Below, in pieces: positions 6,701 to 15,961 of a stretch of 38,796 nt of DNA. This DNA comes from a virus. Below the pieces are notes generated by a model that did not search any database, was not told the DNA's origin, and saw only the letters and a list, made by a program, of their open reading frames with translations. The number at the start of each line of letters is the position of its first letter. The first letter of the stretch is position 1. Location of the stretch: positions 1 through 38,796 of the IMG/VR virus record IMGVR_UViG_3300023184_000279; one strand, written 5' to 3'. Both the position numbers and the translations under genes were made by a program.

Positions 6701-7230
6701 GTGTCCATAAGAGACCAAATTCTCGCCGTGCAAGACATTCCAACTCAATTAGTTGAAGTGCCTGAATGGGGAGTGAAAATCGAAGTTCGTGGTATGACAG
6801 GCGCAGAGCGCACTCGTATCATGGATAAGGCAACAGCAGACGCAGGAGAGATGAATCTACAGATGATTTATCCTGAGATTGTTATTGCAACATCATTTGA
6901 CCCATTGACTGGCGAGCAGGTTTTCGTTCCTGAAGACCGCGATATCTTGCTCAGTAAATCAGCAACTGCACTTGACCGTGTAGCAATGGTAGGTATGCGC
7001 CTATCAGGATTCACAAAAGAATCCGCTGATGAACTGGGAAAAGATTCCTCCGAAACGGCTTCAGAAGATTTGTCTTTGAATTAGCAGAACGATTGGGTAG
7101 GACTGTCGATGAATTACTTTACGGCAGTCCTTCCCATCGTGCTATTACAGCGAACGAATTAACTGAATGGGAAGCACTTGAACGCATCCGTATTTGGGAG
7201 CAAGAACAGGCTATGAAAAAAAGAAACTAG
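6701..7230 (+). CDS. tail assembly chaperones, short form and -1 frameshifted long form
   Basis: GTG 6701, preceded by AAAGGAGATATC, opens a 127-residue protein ending with TAG at 7082-7084 (gpG analogue). The slippery heptamer GGGAAAA at 7036-7042 is in the correct register (G GGA AAA). A -1 shift there continues through an open frame to TAG 7228-7230, giving a 176-residue fusion whose unique part contains 'FELAERLGRTVDELLYG' and 'ELTEWEALERIRIWEQEQ', typical of the gpT-like C-terminal half. The two forms coat the tape measure protein and recruit tube subunits, as lambda gpG and gpGT do. The downstream frame has no start of its own. Confidence 0.85.
7036..7042 (+). other. -1 programmed ribosomal frameshift site GGGAAAA
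   Basis: The heptamer fits X XXY YYZ in the frame of the chaperone gene: codon 113 is GGA at 7037-7039, followed by AAA 7040-7042. Shifting back one base joins the short chaperone to the frame that ends at 7230. Lambda uses the closely related GGGAAAG. Confidence 0.85.
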
Positions 7231-7246
7231 AAGGCGGTGAATTAAT

Positions 7247-10200
7247 TTGGCTCAAGAGACAGTAGTAGAGGTATTAGCCAAATTCCGCGCCGATACTGCC
7301 GATTTCAATCGACGCTTAACTGAAGTCCAGTCACAACTTGAAAGTTTAACTAAGAAGACAACAAGTTCTTCATCAAGCGTTCAGTCATCATTCACCGCAA
7401 TGAGCGCATCAGTTGGAAAACTGAGCATGGCTCTAGGTACGGTTGCAGCAGTTGCAGGTGGCGCAATGGTCGCCCTTGGAGTTAAGTCTTTTAACGCAGC
7501 AGCAAAAGTTCAAGAATTCGATACAGTCTTACAAATTATCGGTGAAACCACTGGTATTGGCTACGGAAAGTTGATGGAATACACCAAAGCCGTTAAAGAT
7601 AACGGTATTGAGATGGCAGCATCTCAGCAACTCGTTATTCAATTTGCTAGAAATCACCTAGATGTAGCCAAAGCAGTTGAAATTAGCCGTGTTGCTCAAG
7701 ATTTGGCTGTAGTTAGCCAATCTAACTCAACAGAGACAGCCACTCGCTTAATGTATGCGGTGCTTCGTCTTAATACAGAAATGCTTCGTACTGCTGGTAG
7801 CCAAGTTACAGTTCAAAGCGCAGTAACAGCCTATGCAAAAGCAAATAATATTGCTGCGACATCCTTAACTACAGCACAAAAACAACAGGCAGTCATGAAT
7901 GCTGTTATTGCTGAAGGTGCAACACTTGCTGGAGTTTATGAAATGTCTATGCAGAATGCTGGAAAGGTTTTGCGTTCTTTTGCTCGTGTCACAACTAATA
8001 TTCAAGTAGCGTTGGGCGGTCCATTTTTGGACGCATTTGGTCCTCTTATTCTTGCTATTTACAAAATGTATTCAGCCTTCTCAAAAACAATCGAAAAAGG
8101 CGGAGCCTTATATCCTATCCTTGAGGCTCTTAGCGCAGTATTTGTTCAACTTGTAACACCAGTTACTGCTTTGATTACACATTTTACAGACTTAATAACA
8201 AATATGCAACCAATCACAACTTCAATCGATGATATGGGAGCAATGATTCAAAAGTATCTTCCAGTTATTGGTGCTTTTGGTGCAGCAATGGCTACCTCTG
8301 TAGGTGTTCAATTATTTGGAATGATTCCAGTTCTTGGTAGTTTCTTAAAAATGCTTAATCCAGTGGGTGTCGGACTTGCTGTTCTAGTTGCTTTGAGTCC
8401 AAAGGTTCAAGCAGCATTTGCAAAACTTGCAACAGCGCTTCAGCCACAAATTCAATTTGTTGCTAAATTAGCAGATAATTTAGTAACTCTTGGTAATATT
8501 TTGATAAATATTACTGCTGGAGCAATTTCTAAGTTTGCAGATGCAGTTACATGGGTTAATCAACATGTTGGAAATATGAATGATTTAGTTCAATTCTTTA
8601 CAGCAGTTGTAGTAGCAGCAGCAATTGTAAAAATTGGAATGATGACAAAGGCTCTTTACGCTCAGGCTACTGCATGGATTGCTGCTAACTGGGAAATTAT
8701 TGCAATAGTTGGAGCAATTGCTCTTCTTATTTACGCTTTCTATAAAGCATGGAATTCAAGTGAGAATTTCCGTAAAGCAATTATTATGATTGGTAAGGGA
8801 TTTATTCTCTTAGGCGAAACTGCTGTAATGGTAGGAAGTCTCGTATTTAACGCCTTTGCTTTAATTGTTCGAGGAACTGCAAATGCACAGATTGCCCTTG
8901 GAAAACTTATGGGCGATGAAAAAATGCAAAAAACTGGAAAAGCAACGTTAGACTGGATTGACAAGACTAACGCCTCTATTACTGGTTTTGGCGATTCAAT
9001 GATTAATGCTCGTAAAAAATTAGATGATTTCAATAAACCAATGACATTCAAAACAGACTCATTTACTGCAATTTCTAAAAAGATTAAAGACCTTTTCAAA
9101 GGAACAAAAGTTGAAGAAGGTGGCGGTGGTGGCGGTGGTGGCGGTGAAGATGGTACTGGTGCAACAGCGATTTCTGCATTAAGAGAAAGTCTTCAAAAGT
9201 ACAACGATTTTATCAATAATGAGTTCGTTCCTGGATTCCAAAAAGATTCATCAACTGCTCGAGAGACAGTTACAAAGTCACTTGATTTACTCAAGAATGT
9301 ATTTGATGCTAAGTCTAAGGGTCTCAAGGGTGCTGCTCTCAAGAATATGCAAGATGCTTATTGGACAACCAATGCAGCAATCCGTGAGTTCATTCCACAG
9401 GCTGAAGCAATTGGTGCAGCATTTGAAGCATTAAATAAAAAAATTGAATTAGCAACTAAGCGTCTTGAAGATGCAACTAAAAATCGTGCTGAGGCTGTTG
9501 AAAACTTTGCTCAGTTGCTACGCAAACCATTTGGTGAGCCAAGTGCAATTACAAAGGCTATGAGTTCAGCAGAGGCTACAGTGGATTCAATTATTAGCAT
9601 GTATGACAACCTTGTTGAACAAATTAATAAGCGTTATGATGGAATTGACCCAACTGGTCGAGATAATTTAGTTGCTTTCCTTACTAAGCAAACAGAGCGA
9701 CTTGTTGCCCTTGCTCATCAACGAGTTAAAGTTGCTAAGCAATTAGAAGATGCTCAAAAAGCACTAGATAAGGTAATGGAGGAACAAACTTCATTTGTCG
9801 GCTCAGCCAAGTCATCAATGAAGTCTTATGCAACAGCCCTAGTTGACTTATCAAAATCTGATGCTGCTGCAACTATTCAAGTTATCAAGACAGCAAGTGG
9901 TCTTGTTATTACGCAAATGAGTAGCGCTAATAGCGGAATTGACTCAATCACAAAGCAACTTCGTGAGCGCTTAAAGACTATTAAAGACTTTGCGGCAAAC
10001 ATCAAACAAATGATGACTCGCGGAGTTAACAAAGATTACATTCGCCAGTTAGTCGAGGCTGGTCCTGAAGCAGCGGGTGCAACTGCTGCTCTCTTGGCTA
10101 GTGCTACTGATTCTCAATTGGGTGAAATTAATTCTGTTTACGCTGAGATTGGCTCTATATCTGATTCATTCGCAATGGATATGGGCGAGACATTCTTTGG

Positions 10201-10711
10201 TGCAGCAGTCAAATCTGCTCAGGCTCTTAAAGATGGATTCCAGAAAAAAATGGATTCAATTAATTCTGAAATGGCTGTCATTGTTGCAGCAATCACAGAG
10301 GCTCTTTCTCCACTATCTGACCTTGGAACTAATTTAGGCGAAGACATTGCACAGGGATTCCTTGATACATTGAATAAGAGAAAGACTGAATTAGTTACCC
10401 TTGCTGAAAGCATCGCAGTAGCAATTGCTACGGCAATGAAGAATGCACTTGATGGGATTGGTGTTGCGGGAGCAGCAATACCAAAAACAAAAACTTCTGC
10501 ACCAATAACTGCACCAACATTATATGCAAAAGGCGGAAGAATTGACTCTGCTGGTAATTACAATGCCTACAATCCTGATATGGTCGGTATGACTTCAGGT
10601 GGATTTACAGTTAATGGTGATGTTAAGTTAGAAATCACAACCCCTGATGCTGAGACATTTGCTGATGACTTTGCTGGAATAATGTCTAAAGCACTACTTG
10701 GTAGGAGATAG
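7247..10711 (+). CDS. tape measure protein
   Basis: The 1154-residue product starts at TTG 7247 after GGCGGTGA. Residues 1-60 are helical and polar ('FRADTADFNRRLTEVQSQLESL'), followed by several hydrophobic stretches between residues about 60 and 560, a Gly-rich linker near 625-633, and a long helical, Ala/Lys/Glu-rich C-terminal half ending in a beta segment. This is the classic siphovirus tape measure composition: it sets tail length and helps DNA entry. By the rule of about 0.15 nm per residue, the tail would be near 170 nm. No peptidase or lysozyme domain was recognised inside it. Confidence 0.9.
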   Translation: MAQETVVEVLAKFRADTADFNRRLTEVQSQLESLTKKTTSSSSSVQSSFTAMSASVGKLSMALGTVAAVAGGAMVALGVKSFNAAAKVQEFDTVLQIIGETTGIGYGKLMEYTKAVKDNGIEMAASQQLVIQFARNHLDVAKAVEISRVAQDLAVVSQSNSTETATRLMYAVLRLNTEMLRTAGSQVTVQSAVTAYAKANNIAATSLTTAQKQQAVMNAVIAEGATLAGVYEMSMQNAGKVLRSFARVTTNIQVALGGPFLDAFGPLILAIYKMYSAFSKTIEKGGALYPILEALSAVFVQLVTPVTALITHFTDLITNMQPITTSIDDMGAMIQKYLPVIGAFGAAMATSVGVQLFGMIPVLGSFLKMLNPVGVGLAVLVALSPKVQAAFAKLATALQPQIQFVAKLADNLVTLGNILINITAGAISKFADAVTWVNQHVGNMNDLVQFFTAVVVAAAIVKIGMMTKALYAQATAWIAANWEIIAIVGAIALLIYAFYKAWNSSENFRKAIIMIGKGFILLGETAVMVGSLVFNAFALIVRGTANAQIALGKLMGDEKMQKTGKATLDWIDKTNASITGFGDSMINARKKLDDFNKPMTFKTDSFTAISKKIKDLFKGTKVEEGGGGGGGGGEDGTGATAISALRESLQKYNDFINNEFVPGFQKDSSTARETVTKSLDLLKNVFDAKSKGLKGAALKNMQDAYWTTNAAIREFIPQAEAIGAAFEALNKKIELATKRLEDATKNRAEAVENFAQLLRKPFGEPSAITKAMSSAEATVDSIISMYDNLVEQINKRYDGIDPTGRDNLVAFLTKQTERLVALAHQRVKVAKQLEDAQKALDKVMEEQTSFVGSAKSSMKSYATALVDLSKSDAAATIQVIKTASGLVITQMSSANSGIDSITKQLRERLKTIKDFAANIKQMMTRGVNKDYIRQLVEAGPEAAGATAALLASATDSQLGEINSVYAEIGSISDSFAMDMGETFFGAAVKSAQALKDGFQKKMDSINSEMAVIVAAITEALSPLSDLGTNLGEDIAQGFLDTLNKRKTELVTLAESIAVAIATAMKNALDGIGVAGAAIPKTKTSAPITAPTLYAKGGRIDSAGNYNAYNPDMVGMTSGGFTVNGDVKLEITTPDAETFADDFAGIMSKALLGRR

Positions 10712-10715
10712 ATAA

Positions 10716-12233
10716 ATGGCAATTACTACAGTAGTTCCTGACGCAACCGCTACTGGAGCATCAAACTTTACTTTAACTGTAGCGCCATCTCTTGAGGCTG
10801 CTTTATCTGATAACTCCGACACTACTTATGCACAAAAACTCAATACTATTGTTGGAAGCGCTTCGGCGCTTTTAGATTTTGGAACTTTGACTGTTCTTGG
10901 GACACAACAAATTAAAAGAGTTCGAATTCGTGCTCGAGTTTTAACACCAACAACAAGTGGTCGAGTAAATATCTATCTAGGTGCTCGCGTTAGCAATGCT
11001 AATTACTACCATTCAGCCTTGGCAATCCGTGGACAGTACGCAAGCGCTACAACATTTACTGGACCATGGCAGACATCTTCACCTGATGGAACAAGTTGGA
11101 GTCAGGCTGATATTAATGGTCTTCGTGCAAAGATTACTGAATATAACGATTCATCAGACCGCGCTACATTTTATGAGTTGTTTATCGATGTTGACCTTGT
11201 AACTAAGCCAACAGTTACTACGGTTACAGCGCCTTCGGGAACAATTACAACTACAGCATCTCCTGATATTACTTGGTCTTATACAGATACAGATAATGAA
11301 ACGCAGAGTTATTATCAGATTAAAGTTTTCTCGGCTGCTCAATATGGTGCAGGTGGATTCGACCCAATAACATCTACAGCAACATGGGATTCAGGAGAAA
11401 TTGCTTCTTCAGATAACGCATCAATTGTTGGTTATCTATTACCTAATGCTACATATCGTTGCTATATCCGCGCTGCTAAAACAGTTAACAATGCTCCATT
11501 TTATAGCGATTACACATATTCAAGTTTTGTTATTAACTGCACAATACCAACGACTCCCACTCTTGTAGCATCTTGGAACTCAAGTCTTGGCTATGCAAGT
11601 TTCACAATTACTGGAGCGTCACTTCCTGGTGGTTATTCATCTCAATATTATGTAGTTGAACGAAGTGTCGACTCAGGAGTAACATATTCGGTTATTCGAA
11701 ATGGTTCGAATATCATTCCTGTCTCATTTGTGGGAACTGCTTCAGATTACGAAGCACCTCGAACTCTAACTGTCTACTATCGCGCTCGCGCTATTGGAAT
11801 AACTACTGGCTCAGTTGAAATTCCATCAAGTTATTCAACTGTTCAACAGGTATTAATTACGAATGATTCAACATGGTGGTTCAAGGTTCCAGCAAGCCCA
11901 TCACTTAATGTTGGCTCAATAAATGTACTTAACGGACTCAATGTTAAAGTTGAAGAGCCTAATACAATTTTCCGTCCACTTGGAGATGACCGACCAATAG
12001 TTGTTGCTGGTAATTTGCAAGGCAAAGATGGTCGTTACACAATAACAACTGCCACCAATGCACAATTTAATACTTTCTTGCCTATTATCAATTATCAAGG
12101 AACTCTTTTAGTTCAAGACCCTCTTGGCAATCAGAAATATATTCGAATTACTGGTCGTTCTTGGAGTGAATCAACAGTTGGAACAATTGTTCGACGCACA
12201 ATCGATTTGGATTACGTTGAGGTCAGTTCGTAA
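10716..12233 (+). CDS. tail protein with fibronectin III-like domains
   Basis: A 505-residue protein rich in Thr, Ser and Val. Residues about 1-150 form a jelly-roll-like domain ('RVRIRARVLTP', 'ATFYELFIDVDL'). Residues 153-275 and 276-380 look like two fibronectin III-type beta sandwiches ('SPDITWSYTDTDNETQSYYQ', 'YRCYIRAAKTVNN', 'YYVVERSVDSGVTY'). The C-terminal 110 residues may dock on the tail tip. Immediately after the tape measure gene and before the DUF5047 gene, the position fits a distal tail or adsorption protein. The TAA shares a base with the next ATG. Confidence 0.65.
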   Translation: MAITTVVPDATATGASNFTLTVAPSLEAALSDNSDTTYAQKLNTIVGSASALLDFGTLTVLGTQQIKRVRIRARVLTPTTSGRVNIYLGARVSNANYYHSALAIRGQYASATTFTGPWQTSSPDGTSWSQADINGLRAKITEYNDSSDRATFYELFIDVDLVTKPTVTTVTAPSGTITTTASPDITWSYTDTDNETQSYYQIKVFSAAQYGAGGFDPITSTATWDSGEIASSDNASIVGYLLPNATYRCYIRAAKTVNNAPFYSDYTYSSFVINCTIPTTPTLVASWNSSLGYASFTITGASLPGGYSSQYYVVERSVDSGVTYSVIRNGSNIIPVSFVGTASDYEAPRTLTVYYRARAIGITTGSVEIPSSYSTVQQVLITNDSTWWFKVPASPSLNVGSINVLNGLNVKVEEPNTIFRPLGDDRPIVVAGNLQGKDGRYTITTATNAQFNTFLPIINYQGTLLVQDPLGNQKYIRITGRSWSESTVGTIVRRTIDLDYVEVSS

Positions 12234-13378
12234 TGTATCCAGCAAGCGCAACATTTAGAGCAGCAATTATTGAAAGCCATACAGTTGTTGCTAAGGCAGA
12301 AATTTGGTCAAGTGACCAAAAACTGGCAACCTTAAAAATTGCAAGCGGTTCGGTAACTGTTAGTGCAAAAAATGCAACACGCAGAACCTGTGAAGTAACT
12401 TTATCAACAGATAGAACTGCTGACAACATGGTTCCTGATAATGACTACGACCTATTGACACCTTTTGGAAACGAACTTCGTCTTTATCGTGGAATTGAAT
12501 ACAGTAATGGAACTCAAGAGTTTATTCCTCTTGGAGTTTTTGTAATCACGGATGTTGCGATTTCAGATAGAGCAGACGGCGTTGCAATGAAAGTAAGCGG
12601 TGAAGACCGCGCTCTCATAGTCTCTCGCTCAAAATGGCTTCAGCCTTATCAAATGGTTGCTGGAACTCTTGAGGCAAGTATCACTGCATTACTTCAAAGC
12701 CGATACAGCGATGTGCAGGTTTCATTCCCGACTACTGGAGTTTCAATCGGTCAAGTTATTTTAGGTGCAGACAAAGCCAATGACCCATGGAAAGACGCCG
12801 TACAAATTTGTGAACTTGTGGGCTATGACCTTTATTTTGATGTAACTGGAGTTGTAACAATGAACCAATTTCCAACCCTTGATGGAGCAGTTGTTGTTGC
12901 TACATACGAAGAAGGCAATGGAACTACTATCACTGAGTTGGATAGAACTATTTCAACAAAAGAAACTTTTAATGGAGTTATCTATACAGTAACTGGAACT
13001 CAGGTATCAACTCCAATCAAAGTTACAGTATGGGATGAAGATTCAACTAGCCCTACATATCGTTTTGGAAAATTTGGTCAAGTTCCAATTTTTATTACTT
13101 CAAGCCTCGTAAGTACAACTGCTGCTGCCACAACTGCTGCAACAAATCTGCTTTATACCTATATTGGTTCTCAAGAAACACTTAATTGGAGTTCCCTAGT
13201 TGACCCAACTTTAGATGTTCAAGATGTTGTTTATGTAAAATCAGTTGGAGCAAAGGTAAACCGTTTGGTCATTATTGATGCTTTATCAATTCCTCTTAGT
13301 CCTGACGCACAAATGAAGGCAGATGCTCGTATTGTTCGTGTAGTTGCAACAGGTGAAACTATTCAGGTAGGTGCTTAA
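12233..13378 (+). CDS. DUF5047 tail-hub protein
   Basis: The 381-residue protein opens MYPASATFRAAIIESHTVVA and contains 'SGSVTVSAKNATRRTCEVTL', 'LLTPFGNELRLYRGIEY' and 'IPLGVFVITDV'. These are the diagnostic blocks of DUF5047, an actinophage tail family that precedes the tip proteins and resembles the tail-hub (gp27/gpL-like) fold. The second half ('YDLYFDVTGVVTMNQFPT') carries the repeat typical of hub domains. It probably forms the ring closing the tail tube. It overlaps both neighbours through TAATG junctions. Confidence 0.75.
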   Translation: MYPASATFRAAIIESHTVVAKAEIWSSDQKLATLKIASGSVTVSAKNATRRTCEVTLSTDRTADNMVPDNDYDLLTPFGNELRLYRGIEYSNGTQEFIPLGVFVITDVAISDRADGVAMKVSGEDRALIVSRSKWLQPYQMVAGTLEASITALLQSRYSDVQVSFPTTGVSIGQVILGADKANDPWKDAVQICELVGYDLYFDVTGVVTMNQFPTLDGAVVVATYEEGNGTTITELDRTISTKETFNGVIYTVTGTQVSTPIKVTVWDEDSTSPTYRFGKFGQVPIFITSSLVSTTAAATTAATNLLYTYIGSQETLNWSSLVDPTLDVQDVVYVKSVGAKVNRLVIIDALSIPLSPDAQMKADARIVRVVATGETIQVGA

Positions 13379-13608
13379 TGGATTTACATGAGGTTTTTAA
13401 GCAGATAGGTGCTCAACAGCAACCTATGCAGTTGACTCAAGGAGTTGTAAGCGCAACAGCAGCGGGTAGCGTTTCAGTTAGAATTGCTGGAGCAACAGAT
13501 GCGGTAACTGGGATTAAATACTTGAGTAGTTATTCACCAACAGTTAGTGATGTAGTTTTTATGCTTGTAAATGGAAACGATGTACTTATCCTCGGTAAAC
13601 TGGGTTAA
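13378..13608 (+). CDS. small OB-fold-like tail-tip protein
   Basis: A 76-residue protein, MDLHEVFKQIGAQQQPMQLT, in which 'GVVSATAAGSVSVRIAGATD', 'YLSSYSPTVSDVVFMLV' and 'DVLILGKLG' form five likely beta strands. This matches small OB-fold tip proteins that follow hub genes in actinophages, with the typical 'YLSSYxPxVGDxV' and terminal 'LGKL'. It may sit at the tail tip as an adaptor or spike base. Confidence 0.65.
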   Translation: MDLHEVFKQIGAQQQPMQLTQGVVSATAAGSVSVRIAGATDAVTGIKYLSSYSPTVSDVVFMLVNGNDVLILGKLG

Positions 13609-13616
13609 GGTATTAT
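13598..13616 (+). promoter_or_regulatory. promoter-like site with phage motif (class II)
   Basis: AACTGGGTT at 13598 is followed by TATTAT at 13611-13616, upstream of the holin gene at 13643. The word partly overlaps the end of the preceding gene. It would allow separate transcription of the lysis cassette; it is one of the weaker members of the motif family. Confidence 0.4.
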
Positions 13617-13642
13617 TAACCTATCGACACTTAGGAGTCACT

Positions 13643-13927
13643 ATGAATAAGAAGCAAAAGGCGATGCTCGCCTCATACGGTCGTTCGTTCCTTGCAGCGA
13701 TGACAACAACATTTATGCTCACAGGTGGAGATATCTTTGCCCTAGATGCAACTTTACTAAAGCAAATCTTGGCTGCGGGAATCGCTGCTGTTTTGCCAGT
13801 TGCCCTACGCGCTGCTAATCCAAATGACCCAGCATTCGGTAAAGTTGCAGATGCAGTTACTGAGGTAGTCGTTAAGAAAGTTACTGCTCCAGCCAAGAAA
13901 AAAGCAGTTAAGAAGGCAGCAAAGTAA
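13643..13927 (+). CDS. r1t-type holin
   Basis: Start ATG 13643 follows AGGAG and gives 94 residues. Two hydrophobic stretches (about residues 12-27, 'YGRSFLAAMTTTFMLTGG', and 38-54, 'LLKQILAAGIAAVLPVAL') are followed by 'RAANPNDPAFG' and a Lys/Ala-rich tail ending KKKAVKKAAK. 'AAGIAAVLPVxLRxxNPNDPAFG' is characteristic of the r1t holin family in actinophages. The protein would form membrane lesions at the end of infection and release the endolysin encoded directly downstream. Confidence 0.8.
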   Translation: MNKKQKAMLASYGRSFLAAMTTTFMLTGGDIFALDATLLKQILAAGIAAVLPVALRAANPNDPAFGKVADAVTEVVVKKVTAPAKKKAVKKAAK

Positions 13928-14410
13928 ATGGCAACGGCAACTCTCGTTCTCTCTAAGGCAAAGAAATTTGTCGACGAGGGTTATGCCGAGCAAGGCGATA
14001 ATTTAACAATTATGGGCAAGTGGTATGGCTCAAACGGTCAACCTTGGTGTGCCATGTTTATTAGTTATTGCTTTTATCTTGCTGATGCACTTGCTTTAAT
14101 TAAAGTAACAGGGAAGAAAGGATTTGCCTCCTGTGATGCTGGACTCAAAGCCTTTGCTAAGGCAGGAATGCTTGTTCCAGTCGGTCAAGCCAAACGTGGC
14201 GATATCGTTTTTTTTCAGTTCGACAATGATGCACAACCTGACCATGTTGGATTCGTTTGGTCAAACGACGGAAAGAATCTTATTTGTTTTGAGGGAAATA
14301 CCAGCGGAGATAGCAAAGGCAGTCAATCAAATGGTGGAGGCGCTTTCAAGAAAAAGCGCCCATACTCACTTGTCATGGCAGTTGCCCGTCCGAAATACGA
14401 AACGGAATAA
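13928..14410 (+). CDS. CHAP-domain endolysin
   Basis: The start codon immediately follows the holin stop. The 160-residue product is essentially one CHAP (cysteine/histidine-dependent amidohydrolase/peptidase) domain: catalytic Cys41 in 'QPWCAMFISY', His106 in 'DHVGFV' and Glu122/Asn124 in 'FEGNTSG'. It cuts peptidoglycan cross-links or the amide bond to the sugar. No separate cell-wall-binding domain is present; the basic C-terminal region might help. There is no signal peptide, consistent with holin-dependent release. Confidence 0.85.
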   Translation: MATATLVLSKAKKFVDEGYAEQGDNLTIMGKWYGSNGQPWCAMFISYCFYLADALALIKVTGKKGFASCDAGLKAFAKAGMLVPVGQAKRGDIVFFQFDNDAQPDHVGFVWSNDGKNLICFEGNTSGDSKGSQSNGGGAFKKKRPYSLVMAVARPKYETE

Positions 14411-14412
14411 TC

Positions 14413-14691
14413 ATGGCAGAACACGAAGTAACCCTCGGAGAAATCATGCGTCGCTTGGATGAGTTAAGCGAAGGCATGAAGCAACTTAACGTGTCAATTG
14501 GCGAAACTTATGTCAGACGTGATGTGTACTCTGCTGACTCACAGAAGATTTCTGTTACTTACGACCACATGATTCAGCGTTTGGAGAAGATGGAGTCTCG
14601 CTCTGAGTGGGTAGTCCGAACAATCGGAGTAATCCTTATCGGAGCAGTCATCACCGCCACGGTTTATGTCAAGGGTGCATTCGGTATTTGA
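14413..14691 (+). CDS. XhlA-like membrane protein of the lysis cassette
   Basis: This 92-residue protein begins with a heptad-rich amphipathic region ('TLGEIMRRLDELSEGMKQLN', then 'MIQRLEKMESRSEW') and ends with one transmembrane helix, 'TIGVILIGAVITATVYV'. A cytoplasmic coiled coil plus a C-terminal membrane anchor is the plan of XhlA/hemolysin-type holin partners. Downstream of holin and endolysin genes, it probably modulates lysis timing or serves as a second holin. Confidence 0.65.
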   Translation: MAEHEVTLGEIMRRLDELSEGMKQLNVSIGETYVRRDVYSADSQKISVTYDHMIQRLEKMESRSEWVVRTIGVILIGAVITATVYVKGAFGI

Positions 14692-14698
14692 CATAACC

Positions 14699-14715
14699 AA
14701 CTAGGGTGTTATATC
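14699..14715 (+). promoter_or_regulatory. promoter-like site with phage motif (class II)
   Basis: AACTAGGGT at 14699-14707, the exact reverse complement of ACCCTAGTT, is followed by TATATC at 14710-14715. It lies 27 bases upstream of the Gam-like gene and would start the replication/recombination operon. A ribosome site, GAGAGGAGC, follows. Confidence 0.6.
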
Positions 14716-14741
14716 CTCTCCATTAACGAGAGGAGCAGTAC

Positions 14742-15275
14742 ATGACAAACCAAGTACCACTAGACGAGTTTGAAATCGTCGAAGAACCACAGATTCCTGA
14801 AGCCTTTACCGTCGATGACGATTCAAAGGCTGATTGGGCTATGAGAAAACTCGCAAAATTGCGACGTAAGCAAGCCGAGAACCAAGCCATCGCTGACGCT
14901 GAAATTAAGAGGGTCACAGAATGGCTTCAAACGGTCAATAGAAGCCTTGACAGCGATGCTGCATACTTTGAGGCAATAATGACTCCTTACGCGCTCCTAC
15001 AGCGCTCTGAAGGTCGCAAATCGGTATCTTTACCCCACGGTACCATCAAGACAACCGCTGGGCGCCCAAAGATTGAAATTGAAAACGAGGAGAAGTTCCT
15101 TGAATGGGCTAAAGAGTCCGAAACTTCAGTTATTCGCTTCAAAACTGAAATCGACAAAAAAGCACTCAATGCTTTGATTCGTGACGATAATCAGGTAATA
15201 TCAACCCAAGGTGAAATTGTTCCAGCAGTTCGAGTTATCCCTGCTGAAACTTCAGTTTCATTTGTAACCGAGTAG
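14742..15275 (+). CDS. Gam-like host nuclease inhibitor
   Basis: A 177-residue protein with a long coiled coil ('WAMRKLAKLRRKQAENQAIA') followed by 'YALLQRSEGRKSVSLPHGTI', 'GRPKIEIENEEKFLEWAKES' and a C-terminal 'EIVPAVRVI'. The order helix-helix, then 'K SxxLPxGTIxxxxxxPK', then 'D E x FLxWAK' is that of the Mu Gam/DUF1322-like family, which binds double-strand ends and blocks exonucleases. Placement right before the ERF annealase, as a recombination module, supports this. First gene of its operon. Confidence 0.6.
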   Translation: MTNQVPLDEFEIVEEPQIPEAFTVDDDSKADWAMRKLAKLRRKQAENQAIADAEIKRVTEWLQTVNRSLDSDAAYFEAIMTPYALLQRSEGRKSVSLPHGTIKTTAGRPKIEIENEEKFLEWAKESETSVIRFKTEIDKKALNALIRDDNQVISTQGEIVPAVRVIPAETSVSFVTE

Positions 15276-15286
15276 AGAGAGACACA

Positions 15287-15961
15287 ATGGAAACAGAGAC
15301 AAAGGCAGTACCAACAATTGCTCAATCATTGAGCGAAATCATGAAAGCAGTCGGAGCCATTGCAAAGAATGACAAGAACACTTCACAAGGATTCAATTTC
15401 CGTGGAATTGATTCAGTCGTCAATGCAGTATCTCCAGCACTTCAAAAGCACGGAGTCATCGTGGTCCCTCATGTTGAGGACTATGAATACGCAACAGTTG
15501 AAATCGGTCGAAATCGAACAGCAATGGGTCATGTGAAAGTGAAAGTCACATACACATTCATTGGTCAAGCAGGAGATGCAATTAGTGCCACGGTAGTAGG
15601 TGAGGCAATGGACTCAGGAGACAAGGCAACCGCTAAGGCGATGTCTGTAGCCTTTCGAACCGCACTCCTACAAGCCCTCTGCCTACCAACAGATGAACCC
15701 GACCCTGACTCAAACTCATATGAGCGTTCGAGTGCAACTGACGTTCTTCCTGCAAGTGCAGTTCTTACCAAAATCACAAGTGCCACAGATAATGATGCGC
15801 TCGGTGAAGTTGGAAAGTACATCACATCAAACAAAGAAGGTTATTCGGCAGAGCAGTTAGAAACCTTTCGCGCAAAGTTTAAGGAAGCGCAAACAAAGTT
15901 AAACCCACCATCACTGGGAGAGGAAACCAATGACACAGAATCCACAGGAGTTCAATCCTGA
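15287..15961 (+). CDS. ERF-family single-strand annealing protein
   Basis: The 224-residue product contains 'KNTSQGFNFRGIDSVVNAVS' (residues 29-48), then 'HGVIVVPHV', and the family hallmark 'GEAMDSGDKATAKAMSVAFR' (about 106-125) followed by 'TALLQALCLPTDEPDPD'. ERF proteins anneal complementary single strands in phage recombination and replication restart. The C-terminal 75 residues are polar and variable. The last 32 bases overlap the next gene. Confidence 0.88.
   Translation: METETKAVPTIAQSLSEIMKAVGAIAKNDKNTSQGFNFRGIDSVVNAVSPALQKHGVIVVPHVEDYEYATVEIGRNRTAMGHVKVKVTYTFIGQAGDAISATVVGEAMDSGDKATAKAMSVAFRTALLQALCLPTDEPDPDSNSYERSSATDVLPASAVLTKITSATDNDALGEVGKYITSNKEGYSAEQLETFRAKFKEAQTKLNPPSLGEETNDTESTGVQS

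Noticed and set aside
9118-9150. GGTGGC tandem repeat as a regulatory repeat
   Set aside because: It encodes the glycine linker of the tape measure protein and is explained at protein level.
11691-11712. LexA-like palindrome (TTCGAAATGGTTCGAA)
   Set aside because: It does not match GAAC-N4-GTTC and lies inside a tail gene, so it is treated as chance.
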